Positions 17,101 to 26,522 of a stretch of DNA of 61,689 nucleotides are shown here, one piece after another. The stretch is from an uncultured Dorea sp. (GTDB taxonomy: Bacteria; Bacillota; Clostridia; Lachnospirales; Lachnospiraceae), in the NCBI GenBank assembly GCA_945870325.1, contig CAMBRQ010000013.1, forward strand, positions 1 to 61,689. The letters run 5' to 3'. The translations under genes and the position numbers were made by a program. Numbering within the stretch: position 1 is the first letter of the stretch; each line of letters opens with the position of its first letter. The notes below the pieces were generated by a model. The model ran no database searches. It worked only from the letters and a program-made list of their open reading frames with translations, and was not told the DNA's origin.

Positions 17101-17982
17101 ATGAAAACACCAAGAATTATTGGAATTGGAATTGCTACTATGGATATCTACTGCCATCAGGGGCGTATGTATCCAGGGGGAAATGAGTACAATATAGCGT
17201 ATAATGCAAGACTTCAGGGAGCCGATACAGGATTCATGGGAATTTTTGCAGATGATCAGGTGGGGAGGATTCTGGAACAGACATTGGAAGAAGCAGGAAT
17301 TGATACCAGTCATTCTCATCATGAGTCTGGTTCAAGTGGTTATGCACTGGTAGATCTGCAAGACGGAGACCGAATTTTCCTGGATTGGAACAAGAAGGGA
17401 GTTACAGATCTGTACCCATTTACATTTTCAGATGAAGAGATTGAGTATATCAAGACATTTGATGTGGCATGTATCAGTTGGGGAGCGAGAGTGAATTTAG
17501 ATAAGATTAAGAAACTATCTGCTGCTGGAATTCCTATTTGTTATGATTTTTATGACAATTTTACAGATGAGGACATTAACAGTATTTCACCATATACCAA
17601 GTATGGGTTCTTTTCCAGCAGCCATATATCTGAAGGGGAAGCGAAGGGAGTTCTTAAGAAATGTGTAGAACTGGGATGTGCAGTTGCAGTAGCGACCAGA
17701 GGACATGAGGCGACAATTGCATATGATGGAGCAAAGTATTATTACCAGGATATCTGTAAGGTAAAGCCAAAGGATACTATGGGAGCAGGAGATTCCTATA
17801 TCAGTTCTTTTTTAATGAATTATTTATCAGCAGAGACTGACGAGTCTAAAGCTGATGATAAGATAAATGCTTCACTGAAGAAAGCGGCAGAATTTGCTGC
17901 GACAGTGGTAGTAAAGGATGGCTCATTGGGTGTAGGTTATGACGTCGATCTAAGCCGGCTGTCCGATTACATCAATCTTTGA
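17101..17982 (+). CDS. frlD: PfkB-family sugar kinase, fructoselysine 6-kinase-like
   Basis: 293 residues. PfkB fold with the nucleotide/catalytic motif DTMGAGDSY near the C-terminus, holding the catalytic Asp, and an N-terminal GGNEYNIAYNA substrate loop. In the frl pathway FrlD phosphorylates an Amadori product at O6. The assignment comes from the neighbours: an ABC importer, an FrlC-like epimerase and an FrlB-like deglycase. AGGTGAG lies about 10 bases upstream. It is the first gene of the operon, under a consensus promoter with a repressor site. Confidence 0.85.
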   Translation: MKTPRIIGIGIATMDIYCHQGRMYPGGNEYNIAYNARLQGADTGFMGIFADDQVGRILEQTLEEAGIDTSHSHHESGSSGYALVDLQDGDRIFLDWNKKGVTDLYPFTFSDEEIEYIKTFDVACISWGARVNLDKIKKLSAAGIPICYDFYDNFTDEDINSISPYTKYGFFSSSHISEGEAKGVLKKCVELGCAVAVATRGHEATIAYDGAKYYYQDICKVKPKDTMGAGDSYISSFLMNYLSAETDESKADDKINASLKKAAEFAATVVVKDGSLGVGYDVDLSRLSDYINL

Positions 17983-18033
17983 TACAGGGTTGATAAGAAA
18001 ATTCAAAGCAAGTAAAGAAAGGAAGGTCAGATT

Positions 18034-19353
18034 ATGAAAAAGAAAATTGTGTCAGTATTGTTGGTTTCAACAATGGTAGTTGGTCTATTGGGCGGATGTG
18101 CAACGTCTGGAGCAGGCGGATCTTCTGATAATGAAAAGGATGAAAGTGCAGATGGTAAGGTGACGCTTTCATTCCTTAATAAGTATCCGGAAGAACCATA
18201 TGCTCAGTATTTTGAAGATGCAGTTGCAGAGTTTGAGGAGCAGAATCCGGATATTGATATCGAGATGGAGAATGTTTCAGATGAGGCGATTAAAGATAAA
18301 TTAACAGTTATCGCATCAGGCGGAGACATGCCGGACATCTATATGTCATGGACAGGTGAAAGAGTTAAGAGGTTTGCACGTGGAGGTAAGGCGCTTGATT
18401 TAACACCATACCTGGAAGAAGATTCAGAGTGGACAGATAGTTTCCTGCCGGCATTTTTGAACAACTCTACAATTGATGGGAGTACATATGCGATTCCATA
18501 TAGAAGTGGAATTATGTACATGATGTACAATAAGGAAGTGTTCGAGACAAACAACTATGAGATTCCTGAGACATGGGATGAATTTTTGGCACTCTGCGAG
18601 ACGATTAAGAATGATACGGAGGTAACGCCAATCGCGTTTGGTAATTCCTCGCCTTGGTATGCATCATGGTGGATTGGAATGCTGAATGCAATGATGGTGC
18701 CAGCAGATGTTATGGATACAGATTATGATCCGTCAAGCGGAGCATTCACAGATGAAAATTATGTAAAGGCAGTTCAGGCGTTCCTTGATCTGAATGACAA
18801 AGGATACTTTGGGGATCATGTGAATTCTAAGGATTACTATCAGGTTCGTGAGGAATTTTGTGCAGGGCAGGCAGCTATGATGTTGGACGCAACTCCACAG
18901 TTTACCCAGTATGATGACGGTATGGGCACCGGAAACTGGGGATTCTTTAAAATCCCTACTATGGAGGGTGCAGCAGGTGATTCGGGAACTGTTGGAGGCG
19001 GCGGAGAAGCATGGATGATTTCTTCCGCTTGCAAGCATCCGGAAGAGGCAGTTAAATTCTTGAAATTTATGACAAGTAAGGAAATGGCTGACAAGCAGAC
19101 AAGTGAAGCGGGGCTGCCGAATGCACTGGTTGGTGGAATTACAGAGGAGAATTCAACAGCAACGCTTGCTGATGCTTATAAACAGGCAGAAGGTTACACG
19201 AATATTGCTGACTGGCTTGACTGTGCGGTAGAGGCAACAATTGCAGATCAGTATATGACAAGCCTTCAGGAAGGATTGGATGGTAAATCCGCAGAAGATG
19301 TTATGGCAGATGTTCAGAAAGTAGCGGCAGAGGTTAAGGCCGAGAATGAGTAG
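18034..19353 (+). CDS. frlO: ABC sugar-type substrate-binding lipoprotein, FrlO-like
   Basis: 439 residues with a lipoprotein signal peptide ending in the lipobox LGGC (Cys22), a Ser/Gly/Asp-rich linker, and the family 1 (MalE-type) solute-binding fold. It would be anchored outside the membrane and hand fructosamines, probably Amadori-modified amino acids or peptides, to the two permeases downstream. No ATPase gene is present in the operon, as is usual for this importer class, which shares an MsmK-like ATPase encoded elsewhere. Substrate assignment comes from operon context. Confidence 0.87.
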   Translation: MKKKIVSVLLVSTMVVGLLGGCATSGAGGSSDNEKDESADGKVTLSFLNKYPEEPYAQYFEDAVAEFEEQNPDIDIEMENVSDEAIKDKLTVIASGGDMPDIYMSWTGERVKRFARGGKALDLTPYLEEDSEWTDSFLPAFLNNSTIDGSTYAIPYRSGIMYMMYNKEVFETNNYEIPETWDEFLALCETIKNDTEVTPIAFGNSSPWYASWWIGMLNAMMVPADVMDTDYDPSSGAFTDENYVKAVQAFLDLNDKGYFGDHVNSKDYYQVREEFCAGQAAMMLDATPQFTQYDDGMGTGNWGFFKIPTMEGAAGDSGTVGGGGEAWMISSACKHPEEAVKFLKFMTSKEMADKQTSEAGLPNALVGGITEENSTATLADAYKQAEGYTNIADWLDCAVEATIADQYMTSLQEGLDGKSAEDVMADVQKVAAEVKAENE

Positions 19354-19391
19354 GATGTGGCATATATAGATGAGTTTATAGGCTTATAATC

Positions 19392-19427
19392 AGAAGCGTG
19401 CCATGCCGTGCAGGCGGGTACGCTTCT
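19392..19427 (+). other. Intercistronic stem-loop
   Basis: AGAAGCGT / ACGCTTCT, perfect 8-pair stem with a 20-base loop and no T run. It lies between the binding-protein and permease genes, where such hairpins commonly stabilise the upstream message and raise binding-protein yield. Confidence 0.6.
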
Positions 19428-19453
19428 AAAGCACTCATAGAAGGAGTGAGGTT

Positions 19454-20335
19454 ATGAATAGAAAGGGCAATAGAAAGACGGCATTTATCTATCTTGCACC
19501 GGCGATGCTGGTTATCATCGTATTCTTGTATCTCCCGATTATATTGAACTTTATGAATAGTTTATATAAGTGGGGAGCAATGTCTACAGAAGTAACATTT
19601 GTAGGAGCAAAGTATTATAAAGAACTGTTAGAGGATGAGACGATTCGGATTGCAATCAAGAATAATCTGGTATTTGCAGTTATGTCGGTGGTATGCCAGA
19701 TCGGGATTTCATTGGTAATTGCTGCAGTATTAGAAAGTAAATTCTTAAGAAGGTGGCAATCGGTGTTTCGCACAATCTACTTTATACCGTCGCTGTTGAT
19801 GGTTACGGTTACTGGTATTACATTCAAGATGTTATACAGTCCGTCGATTGGTCTGATTAACCCGATCTTGGAGAAGATAGGAATCGACACGTCTGGTATT
19901 GATATTTTGGGGAATGCAGGCAGTGCAATCTTTGGTGTGGCTGCAGCATCTCAATGGCAGTATATTGGATATACGGTAGTATTATTTATTGTGGCAATGC
20001 AGAGTATTTCGGAAGATATCTATGAAGCCGCTGAAATTGACGGAGCCGGAGCGATTCAGAGATTTTTTAGGATTACAGTTCCTATGATGAAAGATACGAT
20101 TATGATTAATATGATTATTGTTATCACTGGTGCGGTTCGTGTATACGATGAGGTATATGTTATGACAAATGGGGGACCGGGACGTGCAACACAGACACTT
20201 GCAACTTATTTATATCAGGTCGGATTCAAGAACGATCAGATGGGATACGCATCCGCAATAGCGTTTTTTGTATTTGTAGTTACATTCGTTCTGGGTCTGT
20301 TCCAGATGAAGGGTTATGACCTGGGTGATGATTAA
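19454..20335 (+). CDS. frlN: ABC sugar permease (MalF type), FrlN-like
   Basis: 293 residues with about six membrane segments and the EAA loop EAAEIDGAGAIQRFFRITVP that contacts the ATPase. Binding-protein-dependent permease, first of a heterodimeric pair. GGAG ribosome site 9 bases upstream. Its 3-prime end overlaps the long form of the next gene, but the real start of that gene lies 13 bases after this stop. Confidence 0.87.
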   Translation: MNRKGNRKTAFIYLAPAMLVIIVFLYLPIILNFMNSLYKWGAMSTEVTFVGAKYYKELLEDETIRIAIKNNLVFAVMSVVCQIGISLVIAAVLESKFLRRWQSVFRTIYFIPSLLMVTVTGITFKMLYSPSIGLINPILEKIGIDTSGIDILGNAGSAIFGVAAASQWQYIGYTVVLFIVAMQSISEDIYEAAEIDGAGAIQRFFRITVPMMKDTIMINMIIVITGAVRVYDEVYVMTNGGPGRATQTLATYLYQVGFKNDQMGYASAIAFFVFVVTFVLGLFQMKGYDLGDD

Positions 20336-20348
20336 AGGAGGAGAGGAT

Positions 20349-21170
20349 ATGGCGAAAAAAATAGGGCACGTTATTATCGTGGCGCTCTTGATTCTGTTTG
20401 CAGTGATTATCTTCCTTCCATTAATCTGGATGATACTTACAGGATTTAAGACGAATAAAGAGTTATTTCTTGAACCGTGGAAATTGCCGGAGGTATGGCA
20501 GTTCCACAACTACCTGGATGCATGGAAAGCAGGAATTGGAACTTTTTTTAAGAACAGTGTAATTATAACGGTAGGTTCTACTGTATTTTCTACATTGCTT
20601 GCATGTTTTGCTGCTTATCCGATTTCAAGGATTCGGTTTTCAACGAAAAAGATATGGGTCGTTATCATTCTTGGAGGGCTGATGCTGGCACCGCAATCGG
20701 CGGTTATTTCTTTGTTCAAGATGGCAAAGGTGATTGGACTTTATGATTCATATATCGGAATGATGATTATTACGGGAGCGTTTAGAATACCGTTTGCGAC
20801 ATTTCTGATTATGACTTTTTATAAGGATATCAGTGTCAGTCTGGATGAGTCAGCATTTATTGACGGAGCGAAGACCAGGCAGGTGTTTTGGAAGATTATC
20901 ATGCCGCTTAGTAAGCCGATTATAGCATCCTGTGCAATCGTTAGTTTCCGTGCTGTCTGGAATGAGTTGATGTTTGCTAACGTGCTTTTGGAATCAACGG
21001 CGAAAAAGACGATTCCGGTCGGGTTGGTAAACCTGCAGGGAACAACTACTACAAATTGGACGATGCTGATGGCAGGTATGGTTATTGCATCTGTTCCGCT
21101 AATAGTTGTGTTCCTGATTTTGCAGAAACAGTTCATTCGTGGTTTGACTGCAGGCGGTGTGAAAGGATAG
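20349..21170 (+). CDS. frlM: ABC sugar permease (MalG type), FrlM-like
   Basis: 273 residues, six predicted membrane segments, EAA-like loop ESAFIDGAKTRQVFWKIIMP. The start at 20349 follows AAGGAGGAGAGG; an upstream in-frame ATG at 20316 would overlap frlN and lacks a good ribosome site. It completes the transmembrane half of the fructosamine importer. Confidence 0.87.
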   Translation: MAKKIGHVIIVALLILFAVIIFLPLIWMILTGFKTNKELFLEPWKLPEVWQFHNYLDAWKAGIGTFFKNSVIITVGSTVFSTLLACFAAYPISRIRFSTKKIWVVIILGGLMLAPQSAVISLFKMAKVIGLYDSYIGMMIITGAFRIPFATFLIMTFYKDISVSLDESAFIDGAKTRQVFWKIIMPLSKPIIASCAIVSFRAVWNELMFANVLLESTAKKTIPVGLVNLQGTTTTNWTMLMAGMVIASVPLIVVFLILQKQFIRGLTAGGVKG

Positions 21171-21176
21171 ACAAAG

Positions 21177-22013
21177 ATGAAGCATTTGACTGAGGAACAG
21201 ATATTGACCTCCAATTATCCGTATTATCGGTATTCGTTGGAGTATGCGCTGGATTCTCTGGAAAGAATTGGAGCGAGAGAGATTGAGTTCTATGCATGTT
21301 TTCCACATTTTTACTTTAATGACAAGAATCTGTCATCAGATCTGGTTATGCTGAAGAAAAAATTGGATGATAGGAAATTGCAGGTTAGGTGTGTCACCCC
21401 GGAACAATGTATGTATCCGGTAAATATCGCGTCTAGTGATGGAATTCGGAGAGAAAAGAGTCTGGAGACCTTTCGGAAAGCAATCCGGTGTGCGGCAGAA
21501 CTTGGCGGACAGTATGTAGTATTACTTGCCGGTTATGGGACATTGGATGAAGAGGAGTAAGAAATCTGGAAGCGATCCGTAGAATCTGTGGCAGAACTTA
21601 GCCGTTTGGCAGAGCAGAATGCGGTTACCTTGGTGCTGGAGACTTCACCGAGAGAATACACAACTACACATAATTCTAAGGATGTAGTCCGAATGATTCG
21701 TGAGATAGGTTCGGGAGCGGTAAAGGGAATGATTGATACGGCAACACTGGGGTTTTCAGGGGAAACGATGAGACAGGCAGTTGATGATCTGGAGGGAAAT
21801 CTAAGGCATGTACATGTCGCAGATGGAGTACCGAACGGACATCTGATTCTGGAAGAGGGGAATCTGGACATTCCGGGAATGCTGAAGGTATTGGATGATA
21901 TTGGATATAAAGGGGCATTAAGCCTGGAAATATTAAATGATAAATATGTAAGAGATCCCCATACAGCGATGGGGACATCTTATCAAAAATTAAAGGAATA
22001 TATAAACATTTAA
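21177..22013 (+). pseudogene. frlC: FrlC-like sugar isomerase/epimerase with an in-frame stop
   Basis: The frame would give 279 residues of a TIM-barrel xylose-isomerase-like protein, the length of fructoselysine 3-epimerase, which interconverts psicoselysine and fructoselysine. Metal and substrate residues of the family are seen in the second half (ETSPRE, GMIDTATLG, HVHVADG, LSLEI). A single TAA at 21558-21560 interrupts the frame after LDEEE, and the same frame continues with EIWKRSVESV. So this is a nonsense change rather than a frameshift. If real, the strain would lose the epimerase but keep kinase and deglycase. A one-base sequencing error would also explain it. Confidence 0.8.
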
Positions 22014-22027
22014 AGGAGTGTGTTATC

Positions 22028-23008
22028 ATGGAAATCAGAGAGCTTATTGAAAAAATCATTAAGGACATGGAAGGTAACGGCGGCATCAAGAATGTGGTAT
22101 GGGTTGCAGCCGGAGGATCACATGACGGACATTATGCGGCACAGTATTTTATGGATCGGGAGTCTACTATTGTTCGTTCTCAGATGATTACGAGCAGTGA
22201 ATTCGTATATGCACCGCCGAAACAAGTAGGTAAGAACTCAATTGTAGTGCTTACTTCTATGAGAGGAACGAAGGAGACGATAGAGGCAGCTAAGATTGCA
22301 AAAGAACTTGGTGCGGTTACCATTAGCCAGTATGTAGATGAATCTGAACTTACAGAAGTTTGCGAGCATAATATACAGTATGGAAGCATATGGGAAGATG
22401 ATAAGGATCAAGGCAGGACCAATGCAGGTAATGCACTTCGAATAGCAATGGCAATTGTAGATGTTGTAGAAGGATATGAGAATTATGAGGATGCAATGGA
22501 TGCATTTGCAAAGGTACAGCCGGCTTACGTAAAAGCGAGAAAATATTGTACGCCATTGGCAGAAAAGTGGGCGGAGCAGATGAAGGATGAGGAATGCATT
22601 ACCGTTTTGGCAAGTGGTCCCGCATATGGTTCAGGACATATCTTCTCAACCTGTAACATCTTAGAGATGCTTCAGATTCATTCACCGACATTCAACAGTT
22701 GTGATTTCTTCCATGGACCATTTGAAATCACAGATAAGAACCAGGCATTCTTCGTGTTGGTTGCAGATGGGAGAACCAGGAAAGCAGACGAAAGGGCAAT
22801 TACATTTATGAATAAATATGCTGGGGATAAAGTATACATATTGGATGCAAAAGAACTGGGATTGGACAATATGAAAGATTCTGTGGCGGAATATTTTAAT
22901 CATCTTCTTTTTACACCGGTTCTGAATAATGTATATATGAAAGCACTGTCTGAGGCAACGGGCGTAGATTATACAACACGTCGCTATATGTGGAAAGTGG
23001 AATACTAG
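22028..23008 (+). CDS. frlB: SIS-domain fructosamine-6-phosphate deglycase, FrlB-like
   Basis: 326 residues with two SIS sugar-isomerase domains. The C-terminus RRYMWKVEY resembles the RRYYGGLVEY end of E. coli FrlB, and the FFHGPFEI stretch matches the HGPLEI-type catalytic region. The enzyme splits fructosamine 6-phosphates into glucose 6-phosphate and the free amine or amino acid. AAGGAG ribosome site 10 bases upstream, 14 bases after the epimerase. Which amino compound is released cannot be told. Confidence 0.87.
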   Translation: MEIRELIEKIIKDMEGNGGIKNVVWVAAGGSHDGHYAAQYFMDRESTIVRSQMITSSEFVYAPPKQVGKNSIVVLTSMRGTKETIEAAKIAKELGAVTISQYVDESELTEVCEHNIQYGSIWEDDKDQGRTNAGNALRIAMAIVDVVEGYENYEDAMDAFAKVQPAYVKARKYCTPLAEKWAEQMKDEECITVLASGPAYGSGHIFSTCNILEMLQIHSPTFNSCDFFHGPFEITDKNQAFFVLVADGRTRKADERAITFMNKYAGDKVYILDAKELGLDNMKDSVAEYFNHLLFTPVLNNVYMKALSEATGVDYTTRRYMWKVEY

Positions 23009-23033
23009 AATAAAATGGCTGATGTATAACGGG

Positions 23034-23072
23034 CAGGGGGCAGAACTGCAATATTGCGGGCTCTGTCTCCTG
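23034..23072 (+). terminator. Stem-loop/terminator after frlB
   Basis: CAGGGGGCAGA pairs with TCTGTCTCCTG (two G-T pairs), then TTGTTATAAT. Possibly a partial terminator before the YesL gene. Confidence 0.55.
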
Positions 23073-23100
23073 TTGTTATAATGATACAGAGGTGTGGACT

Positions 23101-23727
23101 ATGTTATTGGACAATATTTTTATTCGGACGTTATCCCGGATATTTGATTTTATCTTATTGAATATTTTATGGCTGATTTGTTCCCTGCCAATTATCACTA
23201 TTGGTGCATCTACAACGGCACTATATTCAGTGATGCTGAAAATTGTGGTGAATGAAGAAGGCTATATTATTCGAAGTTTTTTTGATGCGTTTAGAAAGAA
23301 TTTTAAGCAGAGTACTGTTATCTGGATGATTCTTGCGGTTATAGGAGTGGTATTGGGGGTTGATTTCATGATTGTACGTACGGCTCCAAAAAGTGTTGAA
23401 AAGATAGGGACCGTGCTGATGGGTGGAGCAATTCTAATTTATGTGATAGAAATTATTTTTGTTTTCCCTCTCATTGCACAGTTTAAGAATACAACAATGA
23501 ACATGATAAAAAATGCAATATTGATTCCGGTGTCGAGGCTTCCATTTATGCTGTTGGTTCTTTTTTTGACAGTAATGTGTGTGATACTTACCTTGTTAAA
23601 TCAGACTACGATTATGGTGGGGGCGGTGATCTGGAGCCTGATAGGGGTATCGGTTTTGTCGTTTGCAAATTCTGTACTTATTAGGGTGATGTTGAAGCCA
23701 TTTGTGAAAAATGAAGATGGAGAATAA
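23101..23727 (+). CDS. YesL-family (DUF624) membrane protein
   Basis: 208 residues, about five hydrophobic segments, opening with the DUF624 pattern LSRIFDFILLNILWLICSLP. The ATG at 23101 (AGAGGTG 6 bases upstream) is preferred to GTG 23092. YesL proteins sit beside carbohydrate ABC importers of this type in Firmicutes, and their role is not established; a part in the importer is a guess from context. Confidence 0.85.
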   Translation: MLLDNIFIRTLSRIFDFILLNILWLICSLPIITIGASTTALYSVMLKIVVNEEGYIIRSFFDAFRKNFKQSTVIWMILAVIGVVLGVDFMIVRTAPKSVEKIGTVLMGGAILIYVIEIIFVFPLIAQFKNTTMNMIKNAILIPVSRLPFMLLVLFLTVMCVILTLLNQTTIMVGAVIWSLIGVSVLSFANSVLIRVMLKPFVKNEDGE

Positions 23728-23811
23728 AACTGGGAATAGCATAAGTGATTCTATCCGATAGTATATCAACTTTTATGAAAAGGATTTTATATTTATAAAG
23801 TTTGGAAAAAT

Positions 23812-23859
23812 AGTTGACTATATCAACAAGATGATGTATAAATGTTGATGTAGTCAACT
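23812..23859 (+). promoter_or_regulatory. MarR-GNAT promoter with two operator copies
   Basis: TTGACT (23814-23819), 17-base spacer, TATAAA (23837-23842). Two palindromes of form GTTGA-N5-TCAAC lie at 23813-23827 (over the -35) and 23844-23858 (just past the -10), together forming a larger inverted repeat. Arrangement fits autorepression by the MarR domain. Confidence 0.75.
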
Positions 23860-23884
23860 ATTATTATTTAGGAGGAAGAAAGAG

Positions 23885-24811
23885 ATGGAACATGAAAGAA
23901 ATATTGATAAAATTACAGAAATACGGGGATTTAACCGGTTTTACACCAATATTCTAGGGTTGTTGGAAAAAGATTTATTCGGTTCGGGATATTCTCTTTC
24001 TGAAGCAAGGGTGCTTTTTGAAATCAGCAAAACGGAATATTGTACGGCTGCGCAATTGTGTAACATATTAAAAATGGACCGCGGATACATGAGCCGGATT
24101 ATCCACAAATTCGAAAAAAATAATCTGATCTGTAGAAAGGAAAGTGAAGAAGACAGTCGTGTAATCAAGATTCAATTGACAGAAAAAGGGGATAAACTAT
24201 TCCACGAACTAAACGAGCGTTCCAACCAGCAAGTTGAAGATATTCTTATGAAATTAAATGAAGAAGAGCAGTTGAATCTCTTGAAATCAATGGAAGTAGT
24301 AAAGCGGTATCTGACAAAGGCTACTGCAAATATTGTAATCCGCCCATATAAAAAGGCAGATGTATCTTATGTGATTGACCGGCAACTGTCCCTGTATGAA
24401 ACAGAGCGGCACTTCACATCCGAGGTCTGGAAAACGTATCTCAGACAAGGCGTACTTGAACTTCTGAAAAAGTTTAACCCTCAGAAAGATTGTATGTTGA
24501 TTGTAGAATATAATGGGAATCCGGCCGGATGTGTTGCTATCACGCATGCGGAAGAAAGCGTAGCACAATTTCGGTATTTCTTTGTTGAGCCGGAACTGCG
24601 GGGAATCGGTATTGGACGCAGACTTCTTGAAGAAGCCCTTTCGTTTTGTAAAGAAAAAAAATACTCACACATATTTTTATGGACAGTAAGTGCTCAGGAA
24701 ACTGCACGGAATCTATACAGGAAGGCTGGATTTGAATTGACAGAAAGCCATGAAAATGATGAATGGGGAGTGCCTGTTCTGGAAGAAAAATGGGAAAAGG
24801 ATTTATTATAG
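23885..24811 (+). CDS. MarR-GNAT fusion protein
   Basis: 308 residues. Residues about 1-145 are a MarR winged-helix repressor (SLSEARVLFEISKTEYCTAAQL, wing EEDSRVIKIQLTEKG). Residues about 155-300 are a GNAT acetyltransferase with the acetyl-CoA loop ELRGIGIGRRLLEEA. Fusions of this kind are known in Firmicutes, with the acetyltransferase substrate usually undefined. AGGAGGAA ribosome site. The two GTTGA-N5-TCAAC palindromes at the promoter are the probable sites of the MarR half. No obvious second target in the neighbourhood. Confidence 0.9.
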   Translation: MEHERNIDKITEIRGFNRFYTNILGLLEKDLFGSGYSLSEARVLFEISKTEYCTAAQLCNILKMDRGYMSRIIHKFEKNNLICRKESEEDSRVIKIQLTEKGDKLFHELNERSNQQVEDILMKLNEEEQLNLLKSMEVVKRYLTKATANIVIRPYKKADVSYVIDRQLSLYETERHFTSEVWKTYLRQGVLELLKKFNPQKDCMLIVEYNGNPAGCVAITHAEESVAQFRYFFVEPELRGIGIGRRLLEEALSFCKEKKYSHIFLWTVSAQETARNLYRKAGFELTESHENDEWGVPVLEEKWEKDLL

Positions 24812-24886
24812 TTTTTCATTGAATACGTCCTCCAAATCTGATATGCTTTTACCCATACACCAAAGAAAAGAATTGGAGGAACAAAA

Positions 24887-26223
24887 TTGAGAATCAATCG
24901 CAAAGAGATTAAGAGACGGGCAAGGCATGTAGTGAAAAGACATTATTTTCTCCTTGTGGCATTATGTTTGGTGGCAGCAGCCATCGGTACAGAATTTACC
25001 GGATCTTTAGATTTCCTGAAAATACCGTCTGGGGAACCTGTTGCGGTGGAGACTGCCAATGCAGTAGTTACTGGTCAGCCGACGATGGGGAGTGTTATTG
25101 TCGAAGCTTTGGATGGCAGATCAGATGAAAGTAAAAAGACGGCAGAAGAACTCCAGAAGCAGGCAATCCGGAATACGGAAGAGCGCTCCGGAGCAGTGAT
25201 CCTGGGGAGAAGCCGGGGAGTTCTGGCACATCTGGTAAACGAGATATCATCGGGGGCATTGCTTGCAACGGTGATTACTGCTGTGCAATCAATCTTAGGT
25301 TCTGTACGGATGACATGGATTGTATTTATTATCCTAAGTGTTTTATTATTTTGTGCTGTTAATTATCTCTTTATCAATATTTATACAGTCATTTCCAGGC
25401 GGATGTTTCTGGAGAGCCGCATCTATGAGAAAGTACCGGTGCAGCGTCTGGTGTATCTGCTTCGCGTGAAGAAATGGATGAAAGTATCATGGACGATGCT
25501 GGTAGTCAGATTCTTTCAATTATTGTGGCTGTTTACGATTATTGGAGGAGTGATTAAATATTACGCATACTTTCTTGTGCCATATATTGTGGCAGAGAAT
25601 CCGGACATTTCGGCAAAACAGGCAATCCGCTTATCGCAGGATATGATGTGTTTTTCCTGTTTTCTATGATTGGATGGCTTTGGGAAGTCTGCCTGAATCT
25701 GATTATGGCAGGAGAGTTCGTGAATCGTGGCGTACTGCATGGTCCTTGGCTTCCAATCTATGGGACAGGAGGTATCTTAATCCTGACATTTTTGAATTAT
25801 TTCCGTAAGAAGCCGATGATGGAGTGTTGGATGATTGCGGTGTTGTGTGGAAGTGTAGAATATCTGACGGCAGCAACACTGGAATGGCTGCATCATGGAC
25901 AGAAATGGTGGGACTACAGTGGATATTTCCTGAATCTGCAGGGACGTATCTGTGCAGAGGGAATTCTGGTGTTCAGTATTGGCGGCATGGCGATTGTCTA
26001 TCTGGTGGCACCGATGGTGGATAATTTGCTGCAAAGGCTGTCGAAGAAAGCGGCACTTGTGATATGTGTGGCACTTTTGGTAGGCTTTGTGGCGGATGTG
26101 GCGTATTCTGGCGGGAATCCGAATACTGGGAAAGGGATTACAGATTATAGTGTAAAAGTGGAAAATCGTGTGATGGAAGGTATATTTTTCTCAAAATCAG
26201 GCATACTTTTTCTGGGGATATAA
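24887..26223 (+). pseudogene. DUF975/CmpB-type membrane protein, fused by a frameshifting deletion
   Basis: The first frame (24887-25669, TTG start after GGAGGAAC) is the N-terminal part of a DUF975 membrane protein up to NPDISAKQAIRLSQDMM. The second frame (from about 25648) begins abruptly with MFFLFSMIGWLWEVCLNL and continues as the putative ABC-permease (CmpB-like) domain, with WWDYSGYFLNLQGRICAEG. In related proteins these domains are joined by a further stretch. Here that stretch is gone and the frame is shifted, at the sequence ATGATGTGTTTTTC. As written, two truncated proteins would result. Function unknown; the family is membrane-embedded. Confidence 0.65.
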
Positions 26224-26259
26224 TGAATGATAGATATTCTTAGTGAAAGGAGTATGTAC

Positions 26260-26415
26260 ATGGGCGAGATTAAGACGGACCTTCTCCCTGGGGTGCTATA
26301 CGAGGCCAAAAAACGGGCGGAGCAGAAGAAAAGAGAAATGCAGGAAGCAGAACATCAGGCAGAGCATCAAACGAAGAATCAAGCAGAACATTCACAGGAA
26401 AACCGGGCAGAGTAA
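26260..26415 (+). CDS. Small charged hypothetical protein
   Basis: 51 residues from the ATG at 26260, which has AAAGGAG 7 bases upstream. N-terminus MGEIKTDLLPGVLYEAKKRAE; the rest is a Gln/Glu/Lys/His-rich helix with AEHQ-like repeats. No family recognised. It lies 37 bases after the DUF975 gene and ends in a clean terminator, so it is probably the last gene of that unit. Confidence 0.5.
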   Translation: MGEIKTDLLPGVLYEAKKRAEQKKREMQEAEHQAEHQTKNQAEHSQENRAE

Positions 26416-26418
26416 AGG

Positions 26419-26445
26419 AGGACAGCAATTTTGCTGTCCTTCTTG
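26419..26445 (+). terminator. Terminator after the small ORF
   Basis: AGGACAGCAA / TTGCTGTCCT stem followed by TCTT. Confidence 0.75.
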
Positions 26446-26522
26446 CTAATAGATGGTATTTTGATTACAATTAAAAACAGGTAGCAAAACATAAAAAATC
26501 TCTGGAATCTAAATCAAATCTA

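Noticed and set aside
23034-23072. Attenuator or riboswitch before YesL
   Set aside because: A single stem-loop with G-T pairs; no alternative structure or leader peptide is apparent, so it was listed only as a terminator-like hairpin.
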